Part shown: one piece after another, positions 1 to 8,782 of the stretch
Numbering within the stretch: the first letter of the stretch is position 1
Layout of the letters: each line of letters starts with the position of its first letter
DNA from: GCA-002700125 sp964434385
GTDB lineage: Bacteria; Chloroflexota; Dehalococcoidia; Lucifugimonadales; Lucifugimonadaceae
Direction: 5' to 3'
Length of the DNA stretch: 38,936 bases
Assembly: GCA_964434385.1 (NCBI GenBank)
Contig: CAYSUW010000014.1
Coordinates: 1 to 38,936, forward strand
Program-made: the position numbers and the translations under genes
Notes under the pieces: generated by a model
The model's database searches: none
Told to the model about the DNA's origin: nothing
What the model saw: the letters and a program-made list of their open reading frames with translations, nothing else

Positions 1-76
1 TTTTACCATTGTCTTGCTTCGATGTTCTTTTACTCAAAATTATCAAAACAAAACAAAACATGAGCTATCATAAATA

Positions 77-2542
77 TTGAGTAATCTGGATTTATTTTGG
101 AACAACATATCCAGCAATATGAAAATAATTAATTTTGTCAATTTAGCATTAGAGATTGTGTACCTTCTTGCAATTTTTTCTATCCCTTTAGTATTTGCTC
201 CTGATTCATTTCTAGCTTTTTATCAACAACCAAAGGAATCTTTACTCCATTTTGCAGGTTTCACTTGTATCCTATTAATCACAATAAAATTTTCTCTTGA
301 ATTAACAATTAATAAAAAATCTGATTTTCTAGAGTTAATTTCAAATAATAAAAAAGTTTTCTGGCTCCTAATTTCAATTTTATTATTTTTCATCTCTAAT
401 TTTTTATCTAGTTGGTTATCTATAGTCCCATACGCTAGTTTTTGGGGAAGAGAAAGTGGAATGGCAGGAAACACATTGGTTTCGTTAATAAGTTATTTAG
501 GAATTTTCTCTTCGATAATAATTATAGTGAGAGAAGATACTCAAATTAAAAGAATTTTAATTGTAGTACTTTCAAGCAGTTCATTAGTTTGTTTATATGG
601 TCTAGCACAACATTTCTTTTATGAAACTATTACTTGGTACACATGGATGAATAGAGGAAGAGTTTATTCAACACTCGGAAACCCCATATATCTAGGAGCA
701 TTCCTAATTATGACAATCCCATTATCGATAGTCATATTAAATCAACTTTCTGAAAAAATTACCCCTAGACTTTCCATCTTAATTTCTTCTTTATTCATAG
801 GATTACAATTATCTGTACTAGTATTTACACTAAGCAGAGGACCTTGGTCAGGACTCTTGGCAGGCGTGATTTGTGTTATTGGATATTGGATTATTTTTTC
901 TAGAAAATTCCCTACATCGTACATTAGATTTATCACAATAATTTTTTCTGGTTTTATCATAGCAATATTAATAAATTATATTCCTGGAAAAACCCAAGAA
1001 GAGCAAAGGACAGATAAAATAATTGAAAGAATAGGAAGCATATCTGAAAATTTAGAATTGTCATTAGACAATAAAACTGGAATAAATGTAAGTGGCTCAG
1101 GTTTTTCTGGAAGAATAGAAATGTGGCAAGGAGGACTAGAATTAATAAAAAAATGGCCTAGTCCAAATGGACTCGAACTTAATTTAAAAAATTTAAGACC
1201 ATTGATTGGTTATGGACCAGATACTTATATTTATCTTTATCCACAAACTATAAGTCCTCAAAGGGAAATAGTACTTTCCAGTCATCCACATAATTTGATC
1301 CTACAGATCTTGATCGAGTTAGGGTTACTAGGATTTATAACATTTTCTTCAATAATAATAATAACTTTTCTTATAATCCTAGAGCTTTTAAAAGAAACAA
1401 AATATTCTTACTCTTTCAAATCACTACTGATCATTGCAGTTTTTACAGGATTATTATCTCATTTAGTAGAACAAATGACAGGATTAGGTGTTACTTCAGA
1501 TTCCTTATTATTCTGGGTATTGATCAGTCTAGTATTTGTTTTAGCCATAAATAAGAAACCTGAATATTCAAATCGACAAAAAATCACTCCACTAAATCAA
1601 CCTAATAGATTTTCTTACTTATTTTTATTATTCAATATTCCAGTATTAATGATTTTGATATTTGTTTTTACTGAAGAAATTAATTCCATAAAAGCATCCA
1701 GGAATCTAACAAAGGGATTAGAAATGATCAATCAAGAAAAAGCATCAGAAGGATTAAAACTAATAGAAGAAGCAAGAATCCTTAAACCTTTTTCTGAAAC
1801 ATATACTATAGAAAGTTTCAAACTTATCAGAAAATCTGCATTAACATCTGGTTTAGGAATGGATGAAGAAGGAAAAACGAAAATGCACCTTCATTCATAT
1901 TCCAGATTAATGGATTACGAAAAATTGAACCCTTATTCATACAATGTAGAGATGTTTCTAGCTAGAACTTCATTAGATCTTTTTCTTAGGAATCCAGATT
2001 TCAAAATTGAAGTACTAAATCGATATATTTATCTAACTCAATTAATGCCAAATTATACAGATGTATTAAAAGTTTCTGCTAATATCTTCCTTTCAATAGG
2101 AGCATTCGATAAAGCTCTAGAGACAACTAACAAAGCTATAGATTTAAATAAAAATTCTGAAAACCCTAAACCTATTCCTCAAGCTTATTGGGTAAGAGGT
2201 GAAATATTCAAAATAAAAGAAGAGTACGATAAAGCATTAATAGACTTAGAAAAATCTATAATTCAAGTAGAAGATTATATCGAAGAATTTTCTATGGAAA
2301 GATGTATAGCTCCATGTGATGGTGAGCTTATGTTTGATGAAGTTACTCTAAATAAAAAAAGAGCATATCAAATTCTAGCAAACCAAACAATCGGTGAAAT
2401 TTTAAGCTATCATGAGCCTAGTTCAATTATTAAATCTAGTCTAAATATTTCAGATACCCAGAAAGAATCAGAAATAAGATTGTCAAGAGCTAGAGAACTT
2501 GCTAATAAGTTTACTATGAATAACTTATTAAAAACAAAATAA
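77..2542 (+). CDS. O-antigen ligase (Wzy/WaaL-type) membrane protein with C-terminal TPR repeats
   Basis: Polytopic membrane protein, 821 aa from a TTG start; an ATG at 119 is an equally good start, and neither has a clear Shine-Dalgarno. About a dozen hydrophobic segments fill residues 20-545. They enclose family hallmarks: a GNPIYLG segment, a SRGPWSG segment, and a large outer loop ending in SHPHNL, whose His and the upstream Arg residues are typical of Wzy_C ligases. After the last membrane span, residues about 555-760 are soluble and carry TPR-like helices (AFDKALETTNKAIDLN and a following repeat). The family ligates or polymerises lipid-linked glycans outside the membrane. The substrate here cannot be told; it could be a surface polysaccharide or a glycoprotein glycan. 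UDP-glucose dehydrogenase and a GT4 enzyme lie 17-21 kb away. Confidence 0.8.
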   Translation: MSNLDLFWNNISSNMKIINFVNLALEIVYLLAIFSIPLVFAPDSFLAFYQQPKESLLHFAGFTCILLITIKFSLELTINKKSDFLELISNNKKVFWLLISILLFFISNFLSSWLSIVPYASFWGRESGMAGNTLVSLISYLGIFSSIIIIVREDTQIKRILIVVLSSSSLVCLYGLAQHFFYETITWYTWMNRGRVYSTLGNPIYLGAFLIMTIPLSIVILNQLSEKITPRLSILISSLFIGLQLSVLVFTLSRGPWSGLLAGVICVIGYWIIFSRKFPTSYIRFITIIFSGFIIAILINYIPGKTQEEQRTDKIIERIGSISENLELSLDNKTGINVSGSGFSGRIEMWQGGLELIKKWPSPNGLELNLKNLRPLIGYGPDTYIYLYPQTISPQREIVLSSHPHNLILQILIELGLLGFITFSSIIIITFLIILELLKETKYSYSFKSLLIIAVFTGLLSHLVEQMTGLGVTSDSLLFWVLISLVFVLAINKKPEYSNRQKITPLNQPNRFSYLFLLFNIPVLMILIFVFTEEINSIKASRNLTKGLEMINQEKASEGLKLIEEARILKPFSETYTIESFKLIRKSALTSGLGMDEEGKTKMHLHSYSRLMDYEKLNPYSYNVEMFLARTSLDLFLRNPDFKIEVLNRYIYLTQLMPNYTDVLKVSANIFLSIGAFDKALETTNKAIDLNKNSENPKPIPQAYWVRGEIFKIKEEYDKALIDLEKSIIQVEDYIEEFSMERCIAPCDGELMFDEVTLNKKRAYQILANQTIGEILSYHEPSSIIKSSLNISDTQKESEIRLSRARELANKFTMNNLLKTK

Positions 2543-2576
2543 TTACAATTCTAATTTATAATAATTAATCGGAAAA

Positions 2577-2605
2577 TTTACACTAAATAATCCTAAAGTT
2601 AAAAT
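2577..2605 (+). promoter_or_regulatory. Predicted sigma-70-like promoter of tRNA-Leu
   Basis: TTTACA at 2577-2582 and TAAAAT at 2600-2605 are separated by 17 bases. The expected start lies about 6 bases before the mature tRNA 5' end. In AT-rich DNA such hexamers occur by chance, but position and spacing fit. Confidence 0.45.
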
Positions 2606-2617
2606 TATAAATTAAAA

Positions 2618-2704
2618 GCCGAAGTGGCGGAATGGCAGACGCGATGGTCTCAAACACCATTGGGAATTACTCCCGTGTGAGTTCGACTCTCACCTTCGGC
2701 ACCA
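2618..2704 (+). tRNA. tRNA-Leu (anticodon CAA)
   Basis: Acceptor strands GCCGAAG and CTTCGGC pair fully. The anticodon stem ATGGT/ACCAT encloses loop CTCAAAC, giving anticodon CAA (reads UUG). The long variable arm marks a class II tRNA, and the T-arm is GTGAG-TTCGACT-CTCAC. Discriminator A is at 2701 and the CCA end is encoded at 2702-2704. Confidence 0.97.
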
Positions 2705-2722
2705 TCCCAAATTTAAAAACTA

Positions 2723-3829
2723 CTAAAAATCAGAAATTTCTTTTTCGACTATTGGTAATACTTCATTCTTCAACAGTTTAAAAGAATTCTCCCATTTGTC
2801 CCAAGGATCCCAATCATGTGCCATAGCTAACAAAAAACCAAAACCTCCCACTTCTTTATAAATTTTCACTATTTTATCTGCAACACTTTGAGGATCACCT
2901 ACAAGCCAAATATTATTAATCATGTATTCTGCATTAACTTCATCATTAGAAATATTTTCATCTATCTTAGCTGCAGAAAACATATTAGTTTTATCTAACA
3001 ATGGATGAATATATCCATAAAAATCTCTTGAAAGAACTCCAGAAATTGACTCAGAAAAAGCTTCCTCTTTTGTATCAGCAACAAAAATATCTCTAGCAAT
3101 TCTCCAAGTAGATCTATCAGGAATCTTCTTTCCTTTTTCAGCACCTTCTTCTACTGCTTTCCAATGAGTCTTTAAAATTCTTGTTGGAACTAAATTTATA
3201 CTTAAAGGTATCCATCCTTTCTCACCAGCAAGGGAAATAGTTTTTGAAGATTCAGAAACTCCTGCAACTCCAATAGGAGGATGTGGTAATTGGTAAGGCT
3301 TAACATGAACATTCAAAGAAATATCCGGATCTGGCTCAGGAATAGTATATTCCCAAAACTCATTTTTTCTAATTCCAGGCTCTGGATTATTCCAAATTTC
3401 TAAAATTGCTTTTACTGATTCTTGAGCCATCTTCCTATTATCTCTTCCTTTAATATTATTTCTAGAATCACCGTAACCAAATGCTGTCAAATCTCCAGGA
3501 AACCCTCCAGCACCTATTCCCCACTGAAATCTACCTTTAGCCATTTGATCTAGTTGAGCAATTCTGTGAGCTAAAACAAATGGGTTATGGTTCGGTAAGC
3601 AAGAAACTCCTGTTCCCAAAATTATATTCTTAGTCTTAGCTAGTGCGTGAGCAATAAATAAATCAGGAGCAGGTATATTCTCCCATTCACCTGTAAAATG
3701 TTCTCCTATCCATGCCTCTTGAAAGCCTAATTCATCAAGTTTAATGATTTGGTTTAAGTCATGCTCAAGAGTTTCTGATAGATTTGCACCTGGAGGATGC
3801 AAAGGCATTGCAAATAATCCTAATTTCAT
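2723..3829 (-). CDS. LLM-class flavin-dependent monooxygenase
   Basis: Bacterial luciferase-like TIM-barrel oxidoreductase, 368 aa, a normal full length. The N-terminal strand (MKLGLFAMPLHPPG), the EAWIGEH segment near residue 40 and the WGIGAGGFPGD loop near residue 105 are typical of the limonene-monooxygenase-like branch. The family uses reduced FMN/F420 and O2 to oxygenate small organic substrates; the substrate cannot be read from sequence. An AGAG Shine-Dalgarno precedes the ATG. It stands alone, convergent with tRNA-Leu. Confidence 0.88.
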   Translation of the reverse strand: MKLGLFAMPLHPPGANLSETLEHDLNQIIKLDELGFQEAWIGEHFTGEWENIPAPDLFIAHALAKTKNIILGTGVSCLPNHNPFVLAHRIAQLDQMAKGRFQWGIGAGGFPGDLTAFGYGDSRNNIKGRDNRKMAQESVKAILEIWNNPEPGIRKNEFWEYTIPEPDPDISLNVHVKPYQLPHPPIGVAGVSESSKTISLAGEKGWIPLSINLVPTRILKTHWKAVEEGAEKGKKIPDRSTWRIARDIFVADTKEEAFSESISGVLSRDFYGYIHPLLDKTNMFSAAKIDENISNDEVNAEYMINNIWLVGDPQSVADKIVKIYKEVGGFGFLLAMAHDWDPWDKWENSFKLLKNEVLPIVEKEISDF

Positions 3830-3932
3830 AATTTTCTCTAAATTTAATGTTGGAAGTTATTTGAATATAAACTCTCGTATCTTTTAATGCAACATTGATA
3901 TTAATTATCTGAAAATAATAATAAATTTTTAA

Positions 3933-4391
3933 TCAAAATTTTATTTTCATTGTCTTATGTTCAATTCCAGCATCATAATAAATATCTCCATAAGATTTAT
4001 ACCCAAGTTTTTCATAAAATTTTATAGCATATACTTGTGCAGATAACTCTGCAGTTTTAAATTCTCTTTCAATTAAAAAATCATGTATTTTTTGCATAAT
4101 ATAATATCCATAATTATTTCCCCTAAATTCTTTTAAAATAGCAACTCGTTGAATCAATGGAGATGAAGAAGAATCTTTAGTTTGAGAAAAAATAATTCTA
4201 GCTGTTCCTATATAGAGATCATTCAATTTAGCTACAAAATGAGTTGATGTACTATTAAGCCAAGGTTGGAAATCATAACCATCAAATTCTTCATCTTCAG
4301 GACAACCTTGCTCTAAGACAAAAACATTCATCCTTATTTTTAATGATTCCCGAAGTAATTTTGAATCTGTAACAGTAAATATTTTAAGCAA
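3933..4391 (-). CDS. GNAT family N-acetyltransferase, ElaA-like
   Basis: 152 aa, one GNAT domain. The N-terminal stretch VFVLEQGCPEDEEFDGYD matches the EQ-x-E-x-D-x2-D signature of ElaA-type GNATs. The acetyl-CoA loop is EFRGNNYG near residue 100, with Asn at a position usually Gly, so the pyrophosphate-binding motif is slightly degenerate. The C-terminal FYEKLGYKSYG is the usual last strand and loop of the fold. The family transfers acetyl from acetyl-CoA to an amine; the acceptor is unknown. The next gene upstream on this strand is another GNAT, about 70 bases away and not closely related. Confidence 0.82.
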   Translation of the reverse strand: MLKIFTVTDSKLLRESLKIRMNVFVLEQGCPEDEEFDGYDFQPWLNSTSTHFVAKLNDLYIGTARIIFSQTKDSSSSPLIQRVAILKEFRGNNYGYYIMQKIHDFLIEREFKTAELSAQVYAIKFYEKLGYKSYGDIYYDAGIEHKTMKIKF

Positions 4392-4458
4392 ATCAGGTTT
4401 CTTTTTATATAAAACTCATACTAATTATTTTTGTAGAACTCTAAAATAATACTAAAAA

Positions 4459-4905
4459 CTATATATTTAACTCAAAAAATATAGATAAAGGATCTTCTTT
4501 GTAATCATTAAACGGTCTAATCCTTCTAAATCCATGCTTCTCATAAACACTAATTGCCTCAGGTTGACTAATTCCAGTTTCTAATTGAATTTTTTTGTAG
4601 CCAAGTTTATCGCATCTGTTCACAATAAAATTCAATAATTTATGAGAATATCCCATTCCTCTAAATTCAGTTCTTATGAACATCCTTTTTATCTCAGGAT
4701 TAATATGCTTAAAGCTAATTCCAATTGAACCAATAATTTTATTTTCATCTTTCATTAAATAAAACTCAAACCAATCAGAAATTAAATCCGATACTCTTAC
4801 AAGATGGTTACTTTCAGGAGGATATAGTGATTCAAGATATTGATCTCCCAATTTAATTATCTCTAGAACATGATTATTTATCTCTTTTTGCAATTCAATT
4901 TTCAT
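4459..4905 (-). CDS. GNAT family N-acetyltransferase
   Basis: 148 aa, single GNAT domain. The acetyl-CoA binding motif is RTEFRGMGYSHKLL around residue 83, and VYEKHGFRRI near residue 130 is the usual C-terminal strand-loop. The acceptor substrate is unknown; family members acetylate small amines, amino acids or protein N-termini. It lies 11 bases after a 59-codon secreted-peptide ORF on the same strand, suggesting co-transcription. No strong Shine-Dalgarno is visible. Confidence 0.8.
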   Translation of the reverse strand: MKIELQKEINNHVLEIIKLGDQYLESLYPPESNHLVRVSDLISDWFEFYLMKDENKIIGSIGISFKHINPEIKRMFIRTEFRGMGYSHKLLNFIVNRCDKLGYKKIQLETGISQPEAISVYEKHGFRRIRPFNDYKEDPLSIFFELNI

Positions 4906-4916
4906 AACTTACAAAC

Positions 4917-5096
4917 TTACTCACTTGTATTTCTACCATCTTCGTCAGTCAATTTTATTTTCATTGTCTCTGGAAAACGAGAATTATTAAATTCGTCTTG
5001 ATTGTATGCAGATTCACTTGAATAGTCTGAGGCGATTAAGGTAACCATCAACATAATATAAAGTATTACAATGAATTTTATTAAATGTTTTTTCAT
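4917..5096 (-). CDS. Small predicted secreted or membrane peptide (59 aa)
   Basis: ATG at 5096 and TAA at 4917-4919 give a 59-residue ORF. The first 22 residues form a good signal-anchor: a basic start (MKKHLIKF) and a hydrophobic core, followed by a polar, acidic tail. It ends 11 bases before the GNAT gene, which supports a shared transcript. No lipobox Cys and no recognised domain. The layout of basic start, hydrophobic stretch and polar tail argues for a real gene, but length alone is weak evidence. Confidence 0.5.
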   Translation of the reverse strand: MKKHLIKFIVILYIMLMVTLIASDYSSESAYNQDEFNNSRFPETMKIKLTDEDGRNTSE

Positions 5097-5193
5097 TTCT
5101 AAGAATCAACTAATATAATTAACAGTTACTTATAGTAACTTAAATAATTTTCAAAAGTCATATATAATTTCCTAAATAAATTTCTAAGTAATA

Positions 5194-5748
5194 ATGAACG
5201 CTTCAACTACATTAACAAATATTCGTATAATTATTGGACCAATAATTGCAATTATAATTTATATAAATTTTGTATTTGCTCCAATCGTTGCTAGTGCACT
5301 TTTTGCAATAGGAAGCATCACTGATTTTCTAGATGGGAAAATAGCTAGAAAAAGATCTCAAGTTACAAAATTTGGAACTTTCTTAGATCCTGTGGCAGAC
5401 AAACTGATGGTATCTATAGTTTTGATATCTTTAGTATATATATTAGATTCTTTCTACTTGGCAATACTTGCCACAATCATTATTTCTAGGGAAATAATTA
5501 TCATTTCTTTAAGAGAATGGATGGCAAAAATTGGCAAGGATACCTATGTTGAAGTCACTTTAATAGCAAAATTAAAAGTAGTATTTCAAATGGCAGGAAT
5601 ATTTATATTAATTATCTCGCGTGGAATAACAACTTTTTATTTTTATGAAATTTCAATGATCTTTATATCAGTTGGAGTATTATTGGGACTTTATTCAGCA
5701 ATAAATTACTTTTCTGCTTGTATCCCTTATTTGAAGAATTCTGAATAA
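5194..5748 (+). CDS. pgsA: CDP-diacylglycerol--glycerol-3-phosphate 3-phosphatidyltransferase
   Basis: Makes phosphatidylglycerophosphate from CDP-diacylglycerol and glycerol-3-phosphate, the committed step to phosphatidylglycerol, in the cytoplasmic membrane. The 184-aa protein has the complete CDP-alcohol phosphotransferase motif D-x2-DG-x2-AR-x8-G-x3-D-x3-D: D44, D47, G48, A51, R52, G61, D65 and D69. Several membrane helices follow, as usual. Length is normal for PgsA. The preference for glycerol-3-phosphate over other alcohols comes from overall resemblance. It is read alone, towards the pseudouridine synthase on the other strand. Confidence 0.9.
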   Translation: MNASTTLTNIRIIIGPIIAIIIYINFVFAPIVASALFAIGSITDFLDGKIARKRSQVTKFGTFLDPVADKLMVSIVLISLVYILDSFYLAILATIIISREIIIISLREWMAKIGKDTYVEVTLIAKLKVVFQMAGIFILIISRGITTFYFYEISMIFISVGVLLGLYSAINYFSACIPYLKNSE

Positions 5749-5769
5749 ATAAAATACTATAATTAAACT

Positions 5770-5913
5770 TCACTTCCTCATTCTGAAAAATACAGAAAGG
5801 ATCCTAATAATTATCAGATAAGTACTTATAATAGGCACAAGTATCACAAGAGTTAAACCAACAACAATATTTGATAATACTAGATCCACTAATCTTCTTT
5901 TTTCGATATGCAA
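5770..5913 (-). CDS. Possible 47-aa membrane peptide downstream of the pseudouridine synthase
   Basis: TTG start at 5913 preceded by AGG with a 7-base spacer; stop TGA at 5770-5772. It starts 8 bases after the pseudouridine synthase stop codon on the same strand. Residues 8-36 form one long hydrophobic segment, flanked by KRR in front and FFRMRK behind. The run KRRLVDLVLS through VFFR loosely recalls the N-terminal anchor of bacterial sugar (undecaprenyl-phosphate) transferases, so it may be a decayed fragment of one rather than an independent small protein. Confidence 0.4.
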   Translation of the reverse strand: MHIEKRRLVDLVLSNIVVGLTLVILVPIISTYLIIIRILSVFFRMRK

Positions 5914-5921
5914 GTAAATAC

Positions 5922-6635
5922 CTATTTAATTAATTTTTTGATTTTTTTGAAATATTTATTATTACTCAAATCTTCAATTTTCCCTTTTTCTAATCTTCCC
6001 AATGAAAATTCTCCGTAATTTGTTCTTATTAATCTATGTACATCCCATCCCAATTCAAAACATATTTTTCTAATTTCTCTATTTTTACCCTCAATTAACT
6101 CCATTTCCAACCAAGTACTTGAAATATTAGAAGATATCAACTTTACTTTCATTGGAGCATATTTAATTCTATCAATTTCTATCCCTTTTCTTAAAACGTT
6201 CAATTGATTTTCTTGAACTATACCCTTAACTCTTACTCTGTAAATTCTAATGATTTTGTTTCTTGGCAGTTCAAAATATCTTGAAAATTCTCCATTATTT
6301 GTTAAAAGTAGCAAGCCTTCACTTTTCCTGTCCAAACGACCAATAGTCATCAATCTAGGTAAATTTTTAGGTATCAAATCAAAAACTGTTTTCCTGTTTT
6401 TGGGATCATTTGTAGTTGTAATTATTCCAGCAGGTTTATGAAATTTCCATAATTTTATTTCATTTTGAATATTTATTTCTTTATAGTCTACTTGAATAAC
6501 ATCAGATTCTAAGACATTTGTAGCAGGAGATATACAAAGATAACCATTAATCATCACTTTTTTTTGATATATCAATTCTTCTGCTTGTCTCCTAGAACAA
6601 TAACCTGCATGTGCAATATATTTTGCTATTCTCAT
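5922..6635 (-). CDS. rluB: RluB/RsuA-family rRNA pseudouridine synthase
   Basis: Isomerises uridine to pseudouridine in rRNA (23S or 16S; the exact site is not readable). 237 aa: an S4 RNA-binding domain at residues 1-48 (RIAKYIAHAGYCSRRQAEELI), then the catalytic domain with GRLDRKSEGLLLLTNNGEF, where D102 is the catalytic Asp. EGKNREIRKICFELG near residue 183 is the usual second conserved motif. The family motif normally has Thr-Ser/Thr where this protein has Lys-Ser, a mild variation. Length is normal. The rluB name is by family, since RsuA, RluE and RluF share the motifs. Confidence 0.88.
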   Translation of the reverse strand: MRIAKYIAHAGYCSRRQAEELIYQKKVMINGYLCISPATNVLESDVIQVDYKEINIQNEIKLWKFHKPAGIITTTNDPKNRKTVFDLIPKNLPRLMTIGRLDRKSEGLLLLTNNGEFSRYFELPRNKIIRIYRVRVKGIVQENQLNVLRKGIEIDRIKYAPMKVKLISSNISSTWLEMELIEGKNREIRKICFELGWDVHRLIRTNYGEFSLGRLEKGKIEDLSNNKYFKKIKKLIK

Positions 6636-6664
6636 AAATCTTATTTCCCAAAATAAAAATTTTC

Positions 6665-6693
6665 TTGAAATGTGGTTCTCAAGAATTTAATAT
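6665..6693 (+). promoter_or_regulatory. Predicted promoter of panB
   Basis: TTGAAA at 6665-6670 and TAATAT at 6688-6693 with a 17-base spacer. The expected start near 6700 leaves a leader of about 44 bases to the panB ATG, with GGTAGG in the ribosome-binding region. Confidence 0.4.
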
Positions 6694-6743
6694 CTAATAT
6701 ATTATCTATTTTAAGATAAAATATTAAAGGTAGGACAAAAGTT

Positions 6744-7607
6744 ATGGCAAGAAGAAAAATAAATATCAATACTTTACGTTTGAAAAAAAGACGAAATGAA
6801 AAAGTGACTTATTTGACTGCTTATGATTTTCCTACTGCCCATTTTGCTGATCAAGCTGAAATAGATATGCTTCTAATTGGAGATTCAGGTGGAATGACAA
6901 TGATGGGTCAAGAATCTACTATTTCTGTAACAATGGATGAAATGTTAATGATGGCAAAATCAGTAGTAAGAGGAGCTAAATCTACTTTCAATGTTGGAGA
7001 TATGCCTTTTATGTCATATCAAGCTTCTAATGAAGATGCTATTAGAAATGCTGGAAAATTAATCGCTATAGGTTGTGATGCAGTAAAACTAGAAGGAGGA
7101 ACTGAAGTATGTGAAAGAATTTCTGCTATAGATAATGCTGGAATTCCTGTAATGGCACATCTTGGATTAACTCCTCAAAGTCTTTCCCAAATGGGTGGTT
7201 ATAGAGTTCAAGGAAAAAATTTATCATCATTCAAGAAATTACTAGAAGATACTTTAGCTGTAGAATCAGCAGGTGCATTTTCAGTTCTTATTGAAGCTAT
7301 ACCCGAGGACGTATCTGGGGAATTATATAAACACATCAAGGTTCCTCTGTATGGTATAGGAGCTGGAAAACATGTTGATGGGCAATTAGTAATTTCTCAT
7401 GACATGCTAGGTCTTTTCGTAGGTGAAGTAGATCCTAAATTCGTAAAAAAATACCTTAACCTATCAGAATCAATAACTAATGCTTTTAAAGAATATAAAA
7501 ATGATGTGGAAAGTTTGTCATTTCCTGCAGAAGAACACCTATACCCTATAAAAGAAGAAGATCTAAAAAAAATTCAAAAGTATAGTTCCAACTACAAATC
7601 CAAGTAA
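6744..7607 (+). CDS. panB: 3-methyl-2-oxobutanoate hydroxymethyltransferase
   Basis: Ketopantoate hydroxymethyltransferase: transfers a hydroxymethyl group from 5,10-methylene-tetrahydrofolate to 2-oxoisovalerate, the first step of pantothenate and CoA synthesis, in the cytoplasm. 287 aa; the TIM-barrel signatures are all present: LTAYDFPTA near residue 25, GDSGGMTMMG (metal ligand D47), VGDMPFMSYQ (D86), AVKLEGG, and PVMAHLGLTPQS near residue 137. Length is normal. GGTAGG precedes the ATG. No panC or panD is adjacent. It is convergent with the RraA-like gene, 19 bases apart. Confidence 0.94.
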   Translation: MARRKININTLRLKKRRNEKVTYLTAYDFPTAHFADQAEIDMLLIGDSGGMTMMGQESTISVTMDEMLMMAKSVVRGAKSTFNVGDMPFMSYQASNEDAIRNAGKLIAIGCDAVKLEGGTEVCERISAIDNAGIPVMAHLGLTPQSLSQMGGYRVQGKNLSSFKKLLEDTLAVESAGAFSVLIEAIPEDVSGELYKHIKVPLYGIGAGKHVDGQLVISHDMLGLFVGEVDPKFVKKYLNLSESITNAFKEYKNDVESLSFPAEEHLYPIKEEDLKKIQKYSSNYKSK

Positions 7608-7626
7608 CAGTAGATAAGTTTAACTA

Positions 7627-8394
7627 TTATTCGTCTAGAGGATGATACTCAATATTATTTTCATTACGCCATTTCTTATACTCATCATCAGTTTCTTTTG
7701 ACCATGCTTTTCTTCCGTAATAATCTCTTAAATGACCACCTTCAGCTAACTTCATCCTTACCCAAACTTCCCAGTCAGAGTGGCTTCCTCCAGTATTTGC
7801 CAATTCTGAGGCCATTTTTGCTGGAACCACTACTGCACCATCATCATCAGCAATAATAATATCTCCAGGTAATACTAATGTTCCTCCACAAGATATTGGA
7901 ATATTAACAGCACTAGGAAATTGTGTTGTCTGAGTATGATAATTTGGAGTAACTCCACGTAACCACATTCCTATTTCCAAATCTTTTGCATGAGTATAAT
8001 CTCTTATACAACCATCAATCACAACACCAGCACCTCCTTGTCCCTGAAAGAAAGTAAGCATCATTTCACCAAAAACACCACTAGTCATCTCAGCCCTTGC
8101 ATCTACTACTACAATATCTCCATGTTTTGCCATATATAAAGCATGTCTATGTAACTGGACTTCTGGGTCTGAATATTCATCATCATGATAAACATCCTCT
8201 CTTATAGGCATAAACTGTAAAGTAATGGCAGGACCAGCAATAGTTTTTCCGGGTGTCCATGTTACTGGGCCTTGAATAAAAGGATCTTTGATTCCCATAC
8301 GACTTAATTCACCTGAAGCAGTAGCACTTCCAATTTTTTTTAATTGTTCAATTATTTCTTTAGAAGGTCTTTCTATATCAGGAATATCAATCAT
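7627..8394 (-). CDS. RraA-family protein (4-hydroxy-4-methyl-2-oxoglutarate aldolase-like)
   Basis: 255 aa of the RraA/HMG-aldolase fold. Conserved signatures are GDIVVVDAR near residue 92, the GE pair at 109-110, and GVVIDGCIRDY with R131-D132, the pair that binds substrate and supports the divalent metal in HMG/CHA aldolases. RraA itself (RNase E inhibitor) is about 160 aa and belongs to organisms with RNase E. The longer protein and the neighbouring dehydrogenases fit a catabolic aldolase or oxaloacetate decarboxylase better. AGGAG precedes the ATG. It is probably the last gene of the 10.9-7.6 kb minus-strand run, 70 bases after the small lipoprotein gene. Confidence 0.82.
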   Translation of the reverse strand: MIDIPDIERPSKEIIEQLKKIGSATASGELSRMGIKDPFIQGPVTWTPGKTIAGPAITLQFMPIREDVYHDDEYSDPEVQLHRHALYMAKHGDIVVVDARAEMTSGVFGEMMLTFFQGQGGAGVVIDGCIRDYTHAKDLEIGMWLRGVTPNYHTQTTQFPSAVNIPISCGGTLVLPGDIIIADDDGAVVVPAKMASELANTGGSHSDWEVWVRMKLAEGGHLRDYYGRKAWSKETDDEYKKWRNENNIEYHPLDE

Positions 8395-8464
8395 TTTATC
8401 TCCTATAAAAATTTAATTTCAATATTACAGTATTACAATTATCAGATAATTAATATTTTCATCT

Positions 8465-8782
8465 CTATCTATTCAACTCAAAAGTATAAGTAAGATCTTT
8501 TTTATTGAAAAAAAATCTTATACTCAACAATGAAAAATCATCAAAAAACAACTCTCCTTTACAAGCAATAAAATTTTGATCATTCAGAACTTCAGAGATA
8601 CTTTCGAGAGCTAAAATTCGCCCAACTAATACAGGTATTTCTGATTCAACCATTTTAACTATTTCAGTTTTAAATAAATCATTTTCACAAGTTATTTCAT
8701 TAGAAACTTCTGGGTCTACAGAATCTGAGCAAGAAAATATAAAAAGTATTAAAAGAAATAATATTTGTTTTTTAAAATACAA
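8465..8782 (-). CDS. Small lipoprotein of unknown function (105 aa)
   Basis: TTG start at 8782, overlapping the end of the alcohol dehydrogenase gene by 11 bases, so probably translationally coupled. The N-terminus is a lipoprotein signal (KKQILFLLILFIFSC) with the candidate lipidated Cys at residue 18. The mature part has two Cys and a C-terminal beta-rich piece (ACKGELFFDDFSLLSIRFFF). No named domain is recognised. A secreted or membrane-anchored accessory to the catabolic neighbours is possible but not shown. Confidence 0.6.
   Translation of the reverse strand: MYFKKQILFLLILFIFSCSDSVDPEVSNEITCENDLFKTEIVKMVESEIPVLVGRILALESISEVLNDQNFIACKGELFFDDFSLLSIRFFFNKKDLTYTFELNR

Noticed and set aside
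1..61. Minus-strand ORF starting at 61 and running off the window
   Set aside because: Only about 20 codons visible, no ribosome-binding site and no recognisable protein; cannot be judged.
45..61. Short CAAAA tandem repeat
   Set aside because: Low-complexity run of about three units; no CRISPR-like spacing or secondary structure.
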